Below are positions 9,187-17,216 of a stretch of 33,438 nt of DNA, piece by piece. This stretch comes from Hydrogenophaga sp. GTDB taxonomy: Bacteria > Pseudomonadota > Gammaproteobacteria > Burkholderiales > Burkholderiaceae_C. A model generated the notes under the pieces. The model saw nothing but the letters and a program-made list of their open reading frames with translations. It did no database searches and was not told the origin of the DNA. Where the stretch lies: positions 1-33,438 of the forward strand of contig JAGXSV010000003.1 of NCBI GenBank assembly GCA_018333605.1, given 5' to 3'. Positions within the stretch are counted from its first letter, which is position 1. Each line of letters begins with the position of its first letter. The translations under genes and the position numbers were made by a program.

Positions 9187-12069
9187 CTATCCCGTATTCC
9201 GCAGCCCGGCCGCAATGCCGTTGATGGAAATGTGAATGCCCCGGCGCACTTTTTGGTCGCGGTCGGCTTGGTTTTCGCCGGCGCGGTAGCGGCGTACCAA
9301 CTCCACTTGCAGGTGGTGCAGCGGGTCGATGTAGGGGAAACGGTGGCGAATGGAGCGCTGCAGCGCCGCGTTGTTCACCAGGCGCTGCTCTTCGCCGGTG
9401 ATGAGGGTCAGCGCTTCGGTGGTGCGGTGCCATTCGGCTTCAATGACGCTGAACACCTGGGTGCGCAGGCGTTTGTCTTCCACCAGTTCGGCGTAGCGCG
9501 TGGCCAGAGCCAGATCGCTCTTGGCCAGCACCATGTCCACGTTGGACAGCAGTGTGCTGAAGAAGGGCCACTGTTTCACCATCTTTTGCAGCAGGGCGGT
9601 CTGTTTGGCCACGCCGGCGTCGCCGTCGCGGCGCAAAAAGGCGTGCACCGCCGAGCCAAACCCATACCAGCCCGGCAGCGTGAGGCGGCACTGGCCCCAG
9701 CTGAACCCCCAGGGAATGGCGCGCAGGTCTTCAATTTTTTGCGAGGCTTTGCGCGAGGCTGGGCGCGAGCCAATGTTGAGTTCGGCAATTTCGCGGATGG
9801 GGGTGGCGGCAAAAAAGTACTCGGCAAAGCGCGGCGTGTCGTAGACCAGCGCGCGGTACGAGGCCATGCTGTATGCAGACAGCGCATCGGCTGCCGCCAG
9901 AAACGCCGCCGGTGCGTTGCGCGCAGGTTGCAGCAGCGTGGCTTCGAGCGTGGCGGCCACCAGGGTTTCCAGGTTGCGCCGGCCAATCTCGGGGTTGGCG
10001 TACTTGGAGCCGATCACCTCGCCTTGTTCGGTCAGGCGGATCTGCCCACGCACGGTTCCGGGTGGTTGCGCCAGGATGGCCTGGTAGCTGGGACCGCCGC
10101 CCCGGCCCACGGTGCCGCCACGGCCGTGGAACATCCGAAGCTGGATCGGCTTCGGCGTGTCCTGGTTCATGGCGTCAAACAATTCCACCAGCGCAATCTC
10201 GGCGCGGTAGAGCTCCCAGTTGCTGGTGAAAATGCCGCCGTCTTTGTTGCTGTCGGAGTAGCCGAGCATGATGTCCTGCTCGCAGTAGCCACTCTCGTGC
10301 CCGCGCAGCACCATGGCGCGCACGCCGGGCAGGGCGTAGTAGTCGCGCATGATGGGTGCGGCGTTGCGCAGGTCTTCAATGGTTTCAAACAGCGGCACCA
10401 CGATCAGGTCGCAGGTGGCGTCTTCTTGCAGCAGACCGTGCATCAGGCCGGTTTCTTTTTGCAGCAGCAGCACCTCCAGCAGGTCGCTCACGGTTTCGGT
10501 GTGGCTGATGATGGCGTGGCGAATGGCATGCGCGCCAAAGCGCTGGCGCCCGCTGCGGGCGTTGCCAAAAATCGCCAATTCGTCTTGTGTGTGCGCCGAA
10601 TAGGCCGCACCTGGCACCCGCAAGGGCCGGGCGTCGTTGAGCTGGCGCAGCAGCACGGCGCGCTTGCCCATTTCGTCCAGTGCGCTGTACTGGGCTTCAA
10701 TGCGGGCGGTGGCCAGCAATTCGGCCACCACTTCTTCGTGTTTGTCCGAGCTTTGGCGCAGGTCGATGGTGGCGAGGTGAAAGCCAAACACCTCAACCGC
10801 TCGGATCAGCGGCTGCAAGCGCGCGCACGCCAGCGCTGCGCCGTGGTTCGCCACCAGCGAGGCTTCGATGGTGCGCAGTTCGGCCAGCAACTCGGTGGCG
10901 TGGGCGTACGGGTCTTGGGGCGCCACGGCGTGGCGTGCCGCTTCTCCGCCGGTGAGGGTGTGCAGCGTGGCGGCCAGGCGGGCATACATGCCGGTGAGTG
11001 CGCGGCGGTAAGGCTCGTCCTGGCGGTGTGCGTTGGTGTCGGGCGAGCGCTCGGCCAGCGCCTGCATGTCCGGGCTCACGCTGGCCAGCATGGCCGACAC
11101 CGACAGCTCGGCTCCCAGCAGGTGCAGCTGTCGCAAGTGGTGGCGCAGCACCATGTCGGCCTGGCTTTGCAGCGCCAGTTCCAGCGTGTGTGCGGTGACG
11201 TTGGGGTTGCCGTCACGGTCGCCGCCAATCCACTGGCCCATGCGCAAAAACGTGGCCACGGGTGCAGTGGCGGTGCCGGGTTCGCTCAGGCCTTCCTCCA
11301 GCTCGCGGTAGAGCTTGGGAATTTGCGACAGGAAGGTGGCTTCGTAGTAGCTCAGCGCGTTTTCAATCTCGTCAGCCACGGTGAGCTTGGTGAAGCGCAG
11401 CAGGCGGGTTTGCCAGAGTTGCGTCACGCGGGCGCGCAGCTGGGCTTCGAGTTCGGCCTGTTCTCGCGGTAGCGGTTGTTGTTGCGTGTCGCGCTCGGCC
11501 AGCAGGTGGGCAATGGCGCGCTCGGCGTCCAGAATGCTTTTGCGCTGCACTTCGGTCGGGTGGGCCGTGAGCACCGGCGAAATGTGGCTGCGCGCCAGCG
11601 TTTTCAACACCTCGGCCGGTGCAACGCCCGCCTTTTTCAGGCGCTTCAACGTCATGGCCAGGCTGCCCTCTTGCAGGTCGCCGGCGCGCTCGTGCACCGC
11701 GCGGCGGCGAATGTGGTGGCGGTCTTCGGCCAGATTGGCGAGGTGGCTGAAATAGGTGAAGGCGCGGATGACGCTGACCGTCTGGTCACTGCTGAGCCCC
11801 TTGAGCAGCTTTTTCAGGGTCTTGTCGGCCGACTGGTCGGCATGGCGGCGAAATGCCACCGATAGCTGTCGAATCTGCTCGATCAGGTCAAAGGCCGCCG
11901 AGCCTTCCTGTTCACGGATCACGTCCCCCAAAATGCGCCCGAGCAATCGGATGTCGTCGATCAGCGGTTGCTCTTTGTCTGGTCGAATGGTGGACGTGGC
12001 GGTGCTGCTGCGCGCGCGGGTCCGTGACGGGTTGGTGGACGGGGCGGTGCGGGCAGACGGTCGGCTCAT
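9187..12069 (-). CDS. ppc: Phosphoenolpyruvate carboxylase
   Basis: Cytoplasmic enzyme that carboxylates PEP with bicarbonate to oxaloacetate, replenishing the TCA cycle. The 960 residues are within the bacterial range. Key motifs are [13 protein letters not shown] with the catalytic His (about residue 170), [30 protein letters not shown], and the glycine-rich loop [14 protein letters not shown]. The C-terminus is RNTG, the invariant end of the family. The start at [11 protein letters not shown] (12069) is chosen; an in-frame ATG 48 nt upstream would add 16 non-conserved residues. The N-terminal 30 residues are Ser/Thr/Arg-rich and variable. The gene is divergent from hemC with about 120 bp between start codons, so they share a promoter region. 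Confidence 0.97.
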   Translation of the reverse strand: MSRPSARTAPSTNPSRTRARSSTATSTIRPDKEQPLIDDIRLLGRILGDVIREQEGSAAFDLIEQIRQLSVAFRRHADQSADKTLKKLLKGLSSDQTVSVIRAFTYFSHLANLAEDRHHIRRRAVHERAGDLQEGSLAMTLKRLKKAGVAPAEVLKTLARSHISPVLTAHPTEVQRKSILDAERAIAHLLAERDTQQQPLPREQAELEAQLRARVTQLWQTRLLRFTKLTVADEIENALSYYEATFLSQIPKLYRELEEGLSEPGTATAPVATFLRMGQWIGGDRDGNPNVTAHTLELALQSQADMVLRHHLRQLHLLGAELSVSAMLASVSPDMQALAERSPDTNAHRQDEPYRRALTGMYARLAATLHTLTGGEAARHAVAPQDPYAHATELLAELRTIEASLVANHGAALACARLQPLIRAVEVFGFHLATIDLRQSSDKHEEVVAELLATARIEAQYSALDEMGKRAVLLRQLNDARPLRVPGAAYSAHTQDELAIFGNARSGRQRFGAHAIRHAIISHTETVSDLLEVLLLQKETGLMHGLLQEDATCDLIVVPLFETIEDLRNAAPIMRDYYALPGVRAMVLRGHESGYCEQDIMLGYSDSNKDGGIFTSNWELYRAEIALVELFDAMNQDTPKPIQLRMFHGRGGTVGRGGGPSYQAILAQPPGTVRGQIRLTEQGEVIGSKYANPEIGRRNLETLVAATLEATLLQPARNAPAAFLAAADALSAYSMASYRALVYDTPRFAEYFFAATPIREIAELNIGSRPASRKASQKIEDLRAIPWGFSWGQCRLTLPGWYGFGSAVHAFLRRDGDAGVAKQTALLQKMVKQWPFFSTLLSNVDMVLAKSDLALATRYAELVEDKRLRTQVFSVIEAEWHRTTEALTLITGEEQRLVNNAALQRSIRHRFPYIDPLHHLQVELVRRYRAGENQADRDQKVRRGIHISINGIAAGLRNTG

Positions 12070-12192
12070 GGCATGCTCGGGTGGTGCTGATGGTTCGGGC
12101 AAAGGGCATGCTAGCATCCAAAGTTGCCCTTTTTGTTACCAACCAGGCACGAAAACATCCCTTCGGCTTTGATCTTTTTTTGATCTTTCAAC
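12070..12192. promoter_or_regulatory. Divergent ppc/hemC control region
   Basis: About 120 bp separate the ppc and hemC start codons. The region contains the 10-bp palindrome ATGCTAGCAT (12108-12117) and a direct repeat TTGATCTTT just before hemC. I see no convincing -35/-10 pair on either strand. The region must nevertheless carry promoters for both genes. Confidence 0.4.
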
Positions 12193-13167
12193 GTGTCACT
12201 TTCCAACACCCCTCCAGTCCTGTCCATCACCATCGCCACCCGTGAAAGCCGTCTGGCGCTGTGGCAGGCCGAACACGTCAAGGCGCTGCTGGAGCGCTTG
12301 GGTCACAGCGTTCACTTGCTGGGGATGACGACCAAGGGTGACCAGATCCTGGACCGCAGCCTGTCCAAGGTGGGTGGAAAAGGTCTGTTTGTGAAAGAGC
12401 TGGAAGTGGCGCTGGAAGAAGGCCGGGCCGACATCGCGGTGCACTCGCTGAAAGACGTGCCGATGGATGTGCCGGAAGGCTTTGTGCTGGCCTGCGTGAT
12501 GGAGCGCGAAGACCCGCGCGATGCCTGGGTGTCGCCGGTGTGCGCGACGCTGACGGGTTTGCCTGCAGGCGCTGTGGTGGGCACGTCGAGCCTGCGCCGC
12601 CTGGTGCTGCTGCGTGAGGCGCTGGACGCGCTGGGCCGCACCGACGTGCGCATTGAACCCCTGCGGGGCAACCTGGACACCCGGCTGCGCAAGCTCGACG
12701 AAGGGCAGTACCACGCCATTGTGTTGGCTGCCGCGGGGCTCAAGCGCCTGGGGCTGACCGAACGTATCCGCCATATCTTTGAGCCGGTTGAGTCGCTGCC
12801 GGCCGCAGGGCAGGGCGCGCTGGGTATCGAGGTGCGGTCTGACCGCGCCGATCTGGTGGCCGCGCTGGCGCCGCTGGTGCACCAGCCCACCTGGCACCGC
12901 GTCGCGGCTGAGCGCACCGTGTCGCGCGCCATGGGCGGCAGTTGCTCGATGCCGCTGGCAGCCTACGCGCATTGGGACGCGGCCGATGCCAACAGCCTGC
13001 AGCTGGATGCGGCCTGGGGCGACCCTGAAGGCCTGCAGCGCGTGGTGCGCGTGAGCCAGCGGGCGGTGGTGCAAGACCTGGTGCAGGCCGAAGCCCTGGG
13101 CCAGCGCGTGGCCGATGCGCTGCGAGCCGCCGGTGCCCAGCCGCCGGTGGCCAAGGCCGAGGGCTGA
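12193..13167 (+). CDS. hemC: Porphobilinogen deaminase (hydroxymethylbilane synthase)
   Basis: Condenses four porphobilinogen molecules into hydroxymethylbilane in haem biosynthesis; cytoplasmic. The 324-residue protein has [15 protein letters not shown] at the start, KGLFVKELE and [10 protein letters not shown], then GTSSLRR and the conserved [11 protein letters not shown]. Cys251, in the [10 protein letters not shown] loop, is the expected attachment point for the dipyrromethane cofactor. The start codon is GTG at 12193. No ATG lies in frame before the conserved ATRESRL, so this or a nearby alternative codon must be used. No Shine-Dalgarno sequence is obvious. It is the first gene of hemC-hemD-hemX-hemY, divergent from ppc. 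Confidence 0.96.
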   Translation: MSLSNTPPVLSITIATRESRLALWQAEHVKALLERLGHSVHLLGMTTKGDQILDRSLSKVGGKGLFVKELEVALEEGRADIAVHSLKDVPMDVPEGFVLACVMEREDPRDAWVSPVCATLTGLPAGAVVGTSSLRRLVLLREALDALGRTDVRIEPLRGNLDTRLRKLDEGQYHAIVLAAAGLKRLGLTERIRHIFEPVESLPAAGQGALGIEVRSDRADLVAALAPLVHQPTWHRVAAERTVSRAMGGSCSMPLAAYAHWDAADANSLQLDAAWGDPEGLQRVVRVSQRAVVQDLVQAEALGQRVADALRAAGAQPPVAKAEG

Positions 13168-13170
13168 GCC

Positions 13171-14052
13171 TTGGCCGCAGACCCCGGGGCCGCGCCTGAA
13201 CGACATCCGCTGGCGCCGCTGCAACGCGTGATCATCACCCGGCCCGAACCCGAGGCCACCACCTGGGTGCAGGCATTGCTGGCAGAAGGCTGGCCGGCGC
13301 AGGCGCTGCCCTTGATCACGATTGCCGAGCCTGCCGAGGCGGTGGTCCGCGAACGGCTCGGGCAGGCCCGTGCGCACTGGCTGGACGTGGACGCCATCAT
13401 GTTCGTCAGCCCGGCGGCGGTGCAGCACTTTTTTTCAGATGCGGTGCAGGCGCCGCAGGGCGCCTGCGTTCGCACCCGCTTCTGGGCGCCCGGCCCCGGC
13501 ACGGCAAGTGCGCTGGTGTTGGCGCTGGCTGCGCGGGGGCTGGGTCCTGAACGCATCGACGCACCCCCGGCCAACGCCGCCCAGTTCGATTCCGAAACTT
13601 TGTGGCCCGTGGTGGCTCCCCAATTGCGACCTGGCCGGCGCGTCTTGATCGTGCGCGGCGCTTCGGCGGACGCTGCTGCCAGCGTACCCGTCGGGCAGGC
13701 GCTGGCAGGCCATGGGCGAGACTGGCTGATTCGGCAATGCCAGGCCGCAGGCGCACAGGTGGATGCCTGTGTGGCCTACGAGCGCCGCGCCCTTGCGGCC
13801 ACGCCGGCTCTGCAAGCTTGGCTCAGCGCTGCATCGGCGCCGGGCAGCGTATGGTTGTTCAGCAGTTCTGAAGCCCTGGCGCACCTGCACAGCCTGGTGC
13901 CGCACGGCCACTGGACGCAGGCCAGCGCGCTGGCCACCCACCCCCGCATTGCGGCCAGAGCCCGAGCCGCCGGTTTCGGGTCGGTGGTTGAAACACGGCC
14001 CGCGTTGCCCGACGTGCTGCGCGCTCTAGAATCGCACTGGAGCTGCCCATGA
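13171..14052 (+). CDS. hemD: Uroporphyrinogen-III synthase
   Basis: Closes and inverts ring D of hydroxymethylbilane to give uroporphyrinogen III. HemD proteins are poorly conserved. The call rests on position directly after hemC plus family features: IITRPEPEATTWVQAL at the start, MFVSPAAVQHFF, the GPGTASAL loop, VLIVRGASAD and the C-terminal WLFSSSEALAHL. The length is about 293 residues. The start is uncertain. A TTG at 13171, 3 nt after the hemC stop, gives the longest protein, while a GTG at 13228 would begin just before IITRPEPE. The stop overlaps the hemX start (ATGA), so the two are translationally coupled. Confidence 0.88.
   Translation: MAADPGAAPERHPLAPLQRVIITRPEPEATTWVQALLAEGWPAQALPLITIAEPAEAVVRERLGQARAHWLDVDAIMFVSPAAVQHFFSDAVQAPQGACVRTRFWAPGPGTASALVLALAARGLGPERIDAPPANAAQFDSETLWPVVAPQLRPGRRVLIVRGASADAAASVPVGQALAGHGRDWLIRQCQAAGAQVDACVAYERRALAATPALQAWLSAASAPGSVWLFSSSEALAHLHSLVPHGHWTQASALATHPRIAARARAAGFGSVVETRPALPDVLRALESHWSCP
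14005..14032 (+). promoter_or_regulatory. Candidate internal promoter for hemX-hemY inside hemD
   Basis: TTGCCC (14005-14010) and TAGAAT (14027-14032) are separated by 16 nt. The pair lies within the 3' end of hemD, 17-20 nt before the hemX start, which has its own GGAG ribosome site at 14039-14042. Prediction from consensus only. Confidence 0.3.
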
Positions 14053-15269
14053 GTCAAACCACACCCGATACCCCCGTTACCGCCCAGCCCGTTGCCAGTG
14101 CAACGGGCGTTGCACCGTTTGCTGCCGGACCACGTTCGGGCACCTGGTTGCTGCTGCTTGGTCTTGTGGTGGCGTTGTTGGCCCTGATCATGAGCGGCCT
14201 GTTGTGGCAAAAGCTCAGCCTGACTCAGCAAGAGCTGGCCCGCCGCAGCCAGGACAGCGCCACCCAGGCCATGGAGGCGCGCACCCTGGCCGGGCAGGCT
14301 GAAGCCTTGTCGCAAGAGCTGCAAGCGCGCCTGACGGTGGCCGAGGTGCGGCTTTCTGAAGTGAGCCTGCAGCGCAGCCAACTCGAGGAGCTGATGCTCA
14401 CCATGTCCCGCTCGCGCGACGACAACCTGGTTCAGGATCTGGAGTCGACCTTGCGCCTCGCTCTGCAGCAGGCGCAGCTCACAGGCAGCGCTCAGCCCCT
14501 CGTGTCTGCCTTGCAGGCGGCTGACCAACGCATTGCCCGCGCCGCCCAACCTCGGTTGAACCCAGTGCAGCGCGCCATCGCACGAGACATTGACCGCATC
14601 CAGGCAGCCGCCTTGGCCGACATTCCGGCCCTGGCCTTGCGGCTGGACGAGTTGGCCCGCCAGGTGGATGAGTGGCCCGTGCTCAATGCCGTGGGGCCAG
14701 TTGTTGGCCCGATGGCCACCGTTGCGACAACCCAAGCCGTCCAAAAGCCGCCTGCCGAAGCCCTCGCGGAGACCGGTGCTAACACCGCTGCTGCTCCCCT
14801 GCACGGCAGCCTCCCAGATGGCGCGACCGATGCCCAAGTGGTGACCCCCGCCTCTGTCGATAGCGGTTTAAGCCAGGGCTGGCGTCGTGTGGTTGCCGGG
14901 TGGCAAGGCTTGTGGGGCCGCATCTGGGCCGACGTGACACGCAGCGGACGTGAGTTGGTGCGGGTCAGCCGCATCGACCGTCCCGAGGCGGCCCTGTTGG
15001 CGCCTGAGCAGGCTTTTTTCCTGCGTGAAAACCTCAAGCTCAAATTGCTCAATGCCCGTCTGGGCTTGCTCGCGCGTCACATGGCTTCCAGCCAAGCTGA
15101 TGTGGCAGCGGTTGAGCAGGCGCTGGAGCGCTACTTTGACACCACCTCACCCACCGTGAGCAGTGCGCGGGGGGTTTTGGCTGGCTTGCGCAAGGATCTG
15201 GTGGACAGCAACCTGCCCCGGCCCGATGAAACCTTGGCCGCGTTGGCGGCTGCGGCGGGAGGTCGCTGA
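14049..15269 (+). CDS. hemX: HemX-like membrane protein (uroporphyrinogen-III C-methyltransferase family name)
   Basis: A 406-residue inner-membrane protein of the HemX family. It is named after a proposed methyltransferase role, but the actual function in haem biosynthesis is not established. The N-terminus is Thr/Pro/Ala-rich, followed by one membrane helix at about 32-53 (TWLLLLGLVVALLALIMSG). A long helical region follows, rich in Gln, Glu and Ala (about 55-160) and likely coiled coil. Further on, FFLRENLKLKLLNARLGLLARH is the most conserved segment of the family. Translation is coupled to hemD by an ATGA overlap, with a GGAG ribosome site six nt before the start. It overlaps hemY by 1 nt. 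Gene order and topology make the call secure. Confidence 0.9.
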   Translation: MSQTTPDTPVTAQPVASATGVAPFAAGPRSGTWLLLLGLVVALLALIMSGLLWQKLSLTQQELARRSQDSATQAMEARTLAGQAEALSQELQARLTVAEVRLSEVSLQRSQLEELMLTMSRSRDDNLVQDLESTLRLALQQAQLTGSAQPLVSALQAADQRIARAAQPRLNPVQRAIARDIDRIQAAALADIPALALRLDELARQVDEWPVLNAVGPVVGPMATVATTQAVQKPPAEALAETGANTAAAPLHGSLPDGATDAQVVTPASVDSGLSQGWRRVVAGWQGLWGRIWADVTRSGRELVRVSRIDRPEAALLAPEQAFFLRENLKLKLLNARLGLLARHMASSQADVAAVEQALERYFDTTSPTVSSARGVLAGLRKDLVDSNLPRPDETLAALAAAAGGR

Positions 15270-16573
15270 TGCGCAGCCTGCAGCGCGGTGCCATGCGCAG
15301 CGTGTTCTGGTTGCTGGGGCTGGCGGCGCTGGCCGTAGCCCTGGCGCTGTTGGTGGGTCGCAACCCGGCCACAGTTACCCTGTTCTGGCCGCCTTACCGG
15401 TTCGACGTTTCGTTCAACTTTGTGGTGTTTGCGCTCATTGCGGCCTTTGTGCTGCTGCATCTGGCATTGCGGGCCATTGCGGTGCTGCGCGAACTGCCGG
15501 CGCAGGCTCAGCGCTGGCGGAGTCAGCAGGTGGAGCGCGCGGTGGTCGGCTCCGTCATGGACGCGTTGTCGCACCAGTTGTCGGGCCGGTTTGTGCGCGC
15601 CCAGTCAGCGGCCCAGCACGCCCTGGACCAACTTCAGACCTCGGCGGTGGCGCAGTGGCCGCGCCGCGATCAGCTTCAACTGCTGGCCCACCTGCTGCTG
15701 GCGGAAAGCGCCCAGGCGCTGCAAAACAAGGAGCGCCGTGACGAGCACCTGCAGGCCGCCTTGTCGCCTCAGCTGCTGAAAAGTGCGCCCGAAGCCTACG
15801 AAGGCGCGTTGTTGCGCGCTGTGCGCTGGGCGGTCGAAGACCGCGATGTCGACGCCGCACGCAGCCGGCTGGCCGAATTGCCGCAGGGCGCTGCCCGGCG
15901 CATCCAGACTCTGCGTCTGAAGTTGCGCATTGCCCGACTGGGCGGTGCCACAGCCGAAGCCCTGGAGACCGCCCGCGTGTTGGCCAAGCACCGTGCTTTT
16001 TCGCCCTCGATCGCCCGCAGCGTCGTACGCGGCCTGGCCCTGGACGCACTGGGCCAGGCGCACGATTTGCAGCAACTGCAAGCGGTGTGGCTCAAGCTCG
16101 ACAGCACCGAACGCGCCATGCCCGAGCTGGCCTTGGCAGCCGCACAGCGTGCCAACGGGTTGGCGGCTCAGGGTGAAGAGGGCGCCGATCGCGTGGCCGC
16201 AGCTGCGCTGGTTCGGGCCTGGCTGGAGCCGCTGTGGCAGACGTTTGGTTCGTTAGAGCCTGCACAGCAGCGCCAGTGTGTACAGGCGCTGGAGCCTGGT
16301 TTACCGCAACTCGACGCGGCTTGGCTGGCCAGGGTCGAGCAAGCGCAGCGCCAACTGCCCAACAACCCGTTTTTGCAGTATTTGTCTGGTCAGGCCTGCA
16401 TGCAGCGCCAACTCTGGGGCAAGGCAGCCCAACTGCTAGGCCAAGCCAGTCACAGCTTGCAAGAGCCTGCCCTGCTTCGCCGCACCTGGTGCGCCCTCGC
16501 CGAGCTGGCGCAGGAGCGCGGCGATGAGGTCTCGGCGCAGGCCGCCTGGAAAAAAGCAGCCCTGACGAACTGA
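15269..16573 (+). CDS. hemY: HemY-like membrane protein
   Basis: A 434-residue protein of the proteobacterial HemY family, distinct from the protoporphyrinogen oxidase also called HemY. It has two N-terminal membrane helices (about 10-29 and 43-65), with NPATVTLFWPPYRFDVSFN between them matching the family signature. The rest is an alpha-helical, TPR-like region rich in Ala, Leu and Gln. The role is thought to be in organising late haem synthesis and is unproven. The start overlaps the hemX stop (TGATG), with a strong GGGAGG ribosome site at 15257-15262. Met9 is a possible alternative start. It is the last gene of the hem run; no clear terminator follows within 500 bp. Confidence 0.9.
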   Translation: MRSLQRGAMRSVFWLLGLAALAVALALLVGRNPATVTLFWPPYRFDVSFNFVVFALIAAFVLLHLALRAIAVLRELPAQAQRWRSQQVERAVVGSVMDALSHQLSGRFVRAQSAAQHALDQLQTSAVAQWPRRDQLQLLAHLLLAESAQALQNKERRDEHLQAALSPQLLKSAPEAYEGALLRAVRWAVEDRDVDAARSRLAELPQGAARRIQTLRLKLRIARLGGATAEALETARVLAKHRAFSPSIARSVVRGLALDALGQAHDLQQLQAVWLKLDSTERAMPELALAAAQRANGLAAQGEEGADRVAAAALVRAWLEPLWQTFGSLEPAQQRQCVQALEPGLPQLDAAWLARVEQAQRQLPNNPFLQYLSGQACMQRQLWGKAAQLLGQASHSLQEPALLRRTWCALAELAQERGDEVSAQAAWKKAALTN

Positions 16574-17141
16574 AACTGGCTGTCGCGGAACTGGTGCCAG
16601 ACGCTGCGCGATGTCGCCTCCATCACGTTCATGGGCCCAGCACCGCGACCGGCCACTGCCTGAAAACGGATAAATCAGGGCTGACGAAATACCGCGACAG
16701 CGGCAACAGCGCCATCCAAAGCGGTGGGTCTCCGGGCGAGGCGGTGGGTTGGCCGGAAAGTTGCTGTCACTGTCGCGCCTGCTTCTTGCGCGGGTAGGCG
16801 ACAGGTAACGCAAAACACCAGCGCTGCGCCATACCCCTGCGCTGACCGCTTGCCACGGCCAAGACAGGTACGCCCAGGACACGTCTGTGCCCTGAAGAAC
16901 GGGCACCCCCCTGGATTCAAAAGAAGTTCAAAGCAGTCCGCTGACTGTCGCGGGTGACCGCGTCCGGCTGCTTGCCGACACCAGATTTACGCGGAAACCG
17001 ACAGCCGTTCACACGGCGATCCGCTGCGCGGAAATTGCGATTCCAGAAATGCAGGCACCATAAGTCAGAGCAGGGCCTTTTCAGGTCAGCCGGCAAGGTG
17101 TCTTTGACTAGCAAAGAGGATCCTTCGTGGGCTTTAAACGC
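16574..17141. other. Gene-poor stretch between hemY and the rne terminator
   Basis: About 570 bp with no gene I can support. Short open frames exist on both strands but none has a recognisable motif, a good start or a ribosome site. The only local structure noticed is a repeated GCGGTGGGT near 16720-16750. It could hold decayed coding sequence or an untranslated RNA; I cannot tell which. Confidence 0.45.
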
Positions 17142-17171
17142 AAAATGCCGGCCGCTTCCGGCCGGCATTTT
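17142..17171 (-). terminator. Strong terminator hairpin downstream of rne
   Basis: A perfect 12-bp stem pairs 17142-17153 with 17160-17171 around a 6-nt loop (GCTTCC on the plus strand). It is flanked by A4 and T4, so it can act in both directions, ending rne on the minus strand and any read-through from the hem side. Confidence 0.8.
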
Positions 17172-17183
17172 CCTGGCGGTGCC

Positions 17184-17203
17184 CACACACCCAAGGGTGT
17201 GTG
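17184..17203 (-). other. Second hairpin just after the rne stop codon
   Basis: CACACACCC (17184-17192) and GGGTGTGTG (17195-17203) are perfect inverted repeats separated by AA. There is no T tract, so it is probably an mRNA 3'-end stabilising structure rather than a terminator. It sits 13 nt beyond the rne stop. Confidence 0.6.
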
Positions 17204-17216
17204 TCTGTCGGCCCGC

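Noticed and set aside
9160..11472. 770-codon open frame on the plus strand opposite ppc
   Set aside because: It is fully antisense to a highly conserved ppc. The translation is rich in Gly, His, Gln, Val and Arg with no domain, as expected of a mirror frame in high-GC DNA.
12196..13428. 410-codon minus-strand frame opposite hemC and hemD
   Set aside because: Antisense to conserved HemC motifs; His/Gln/Arg-rich shadow composition.
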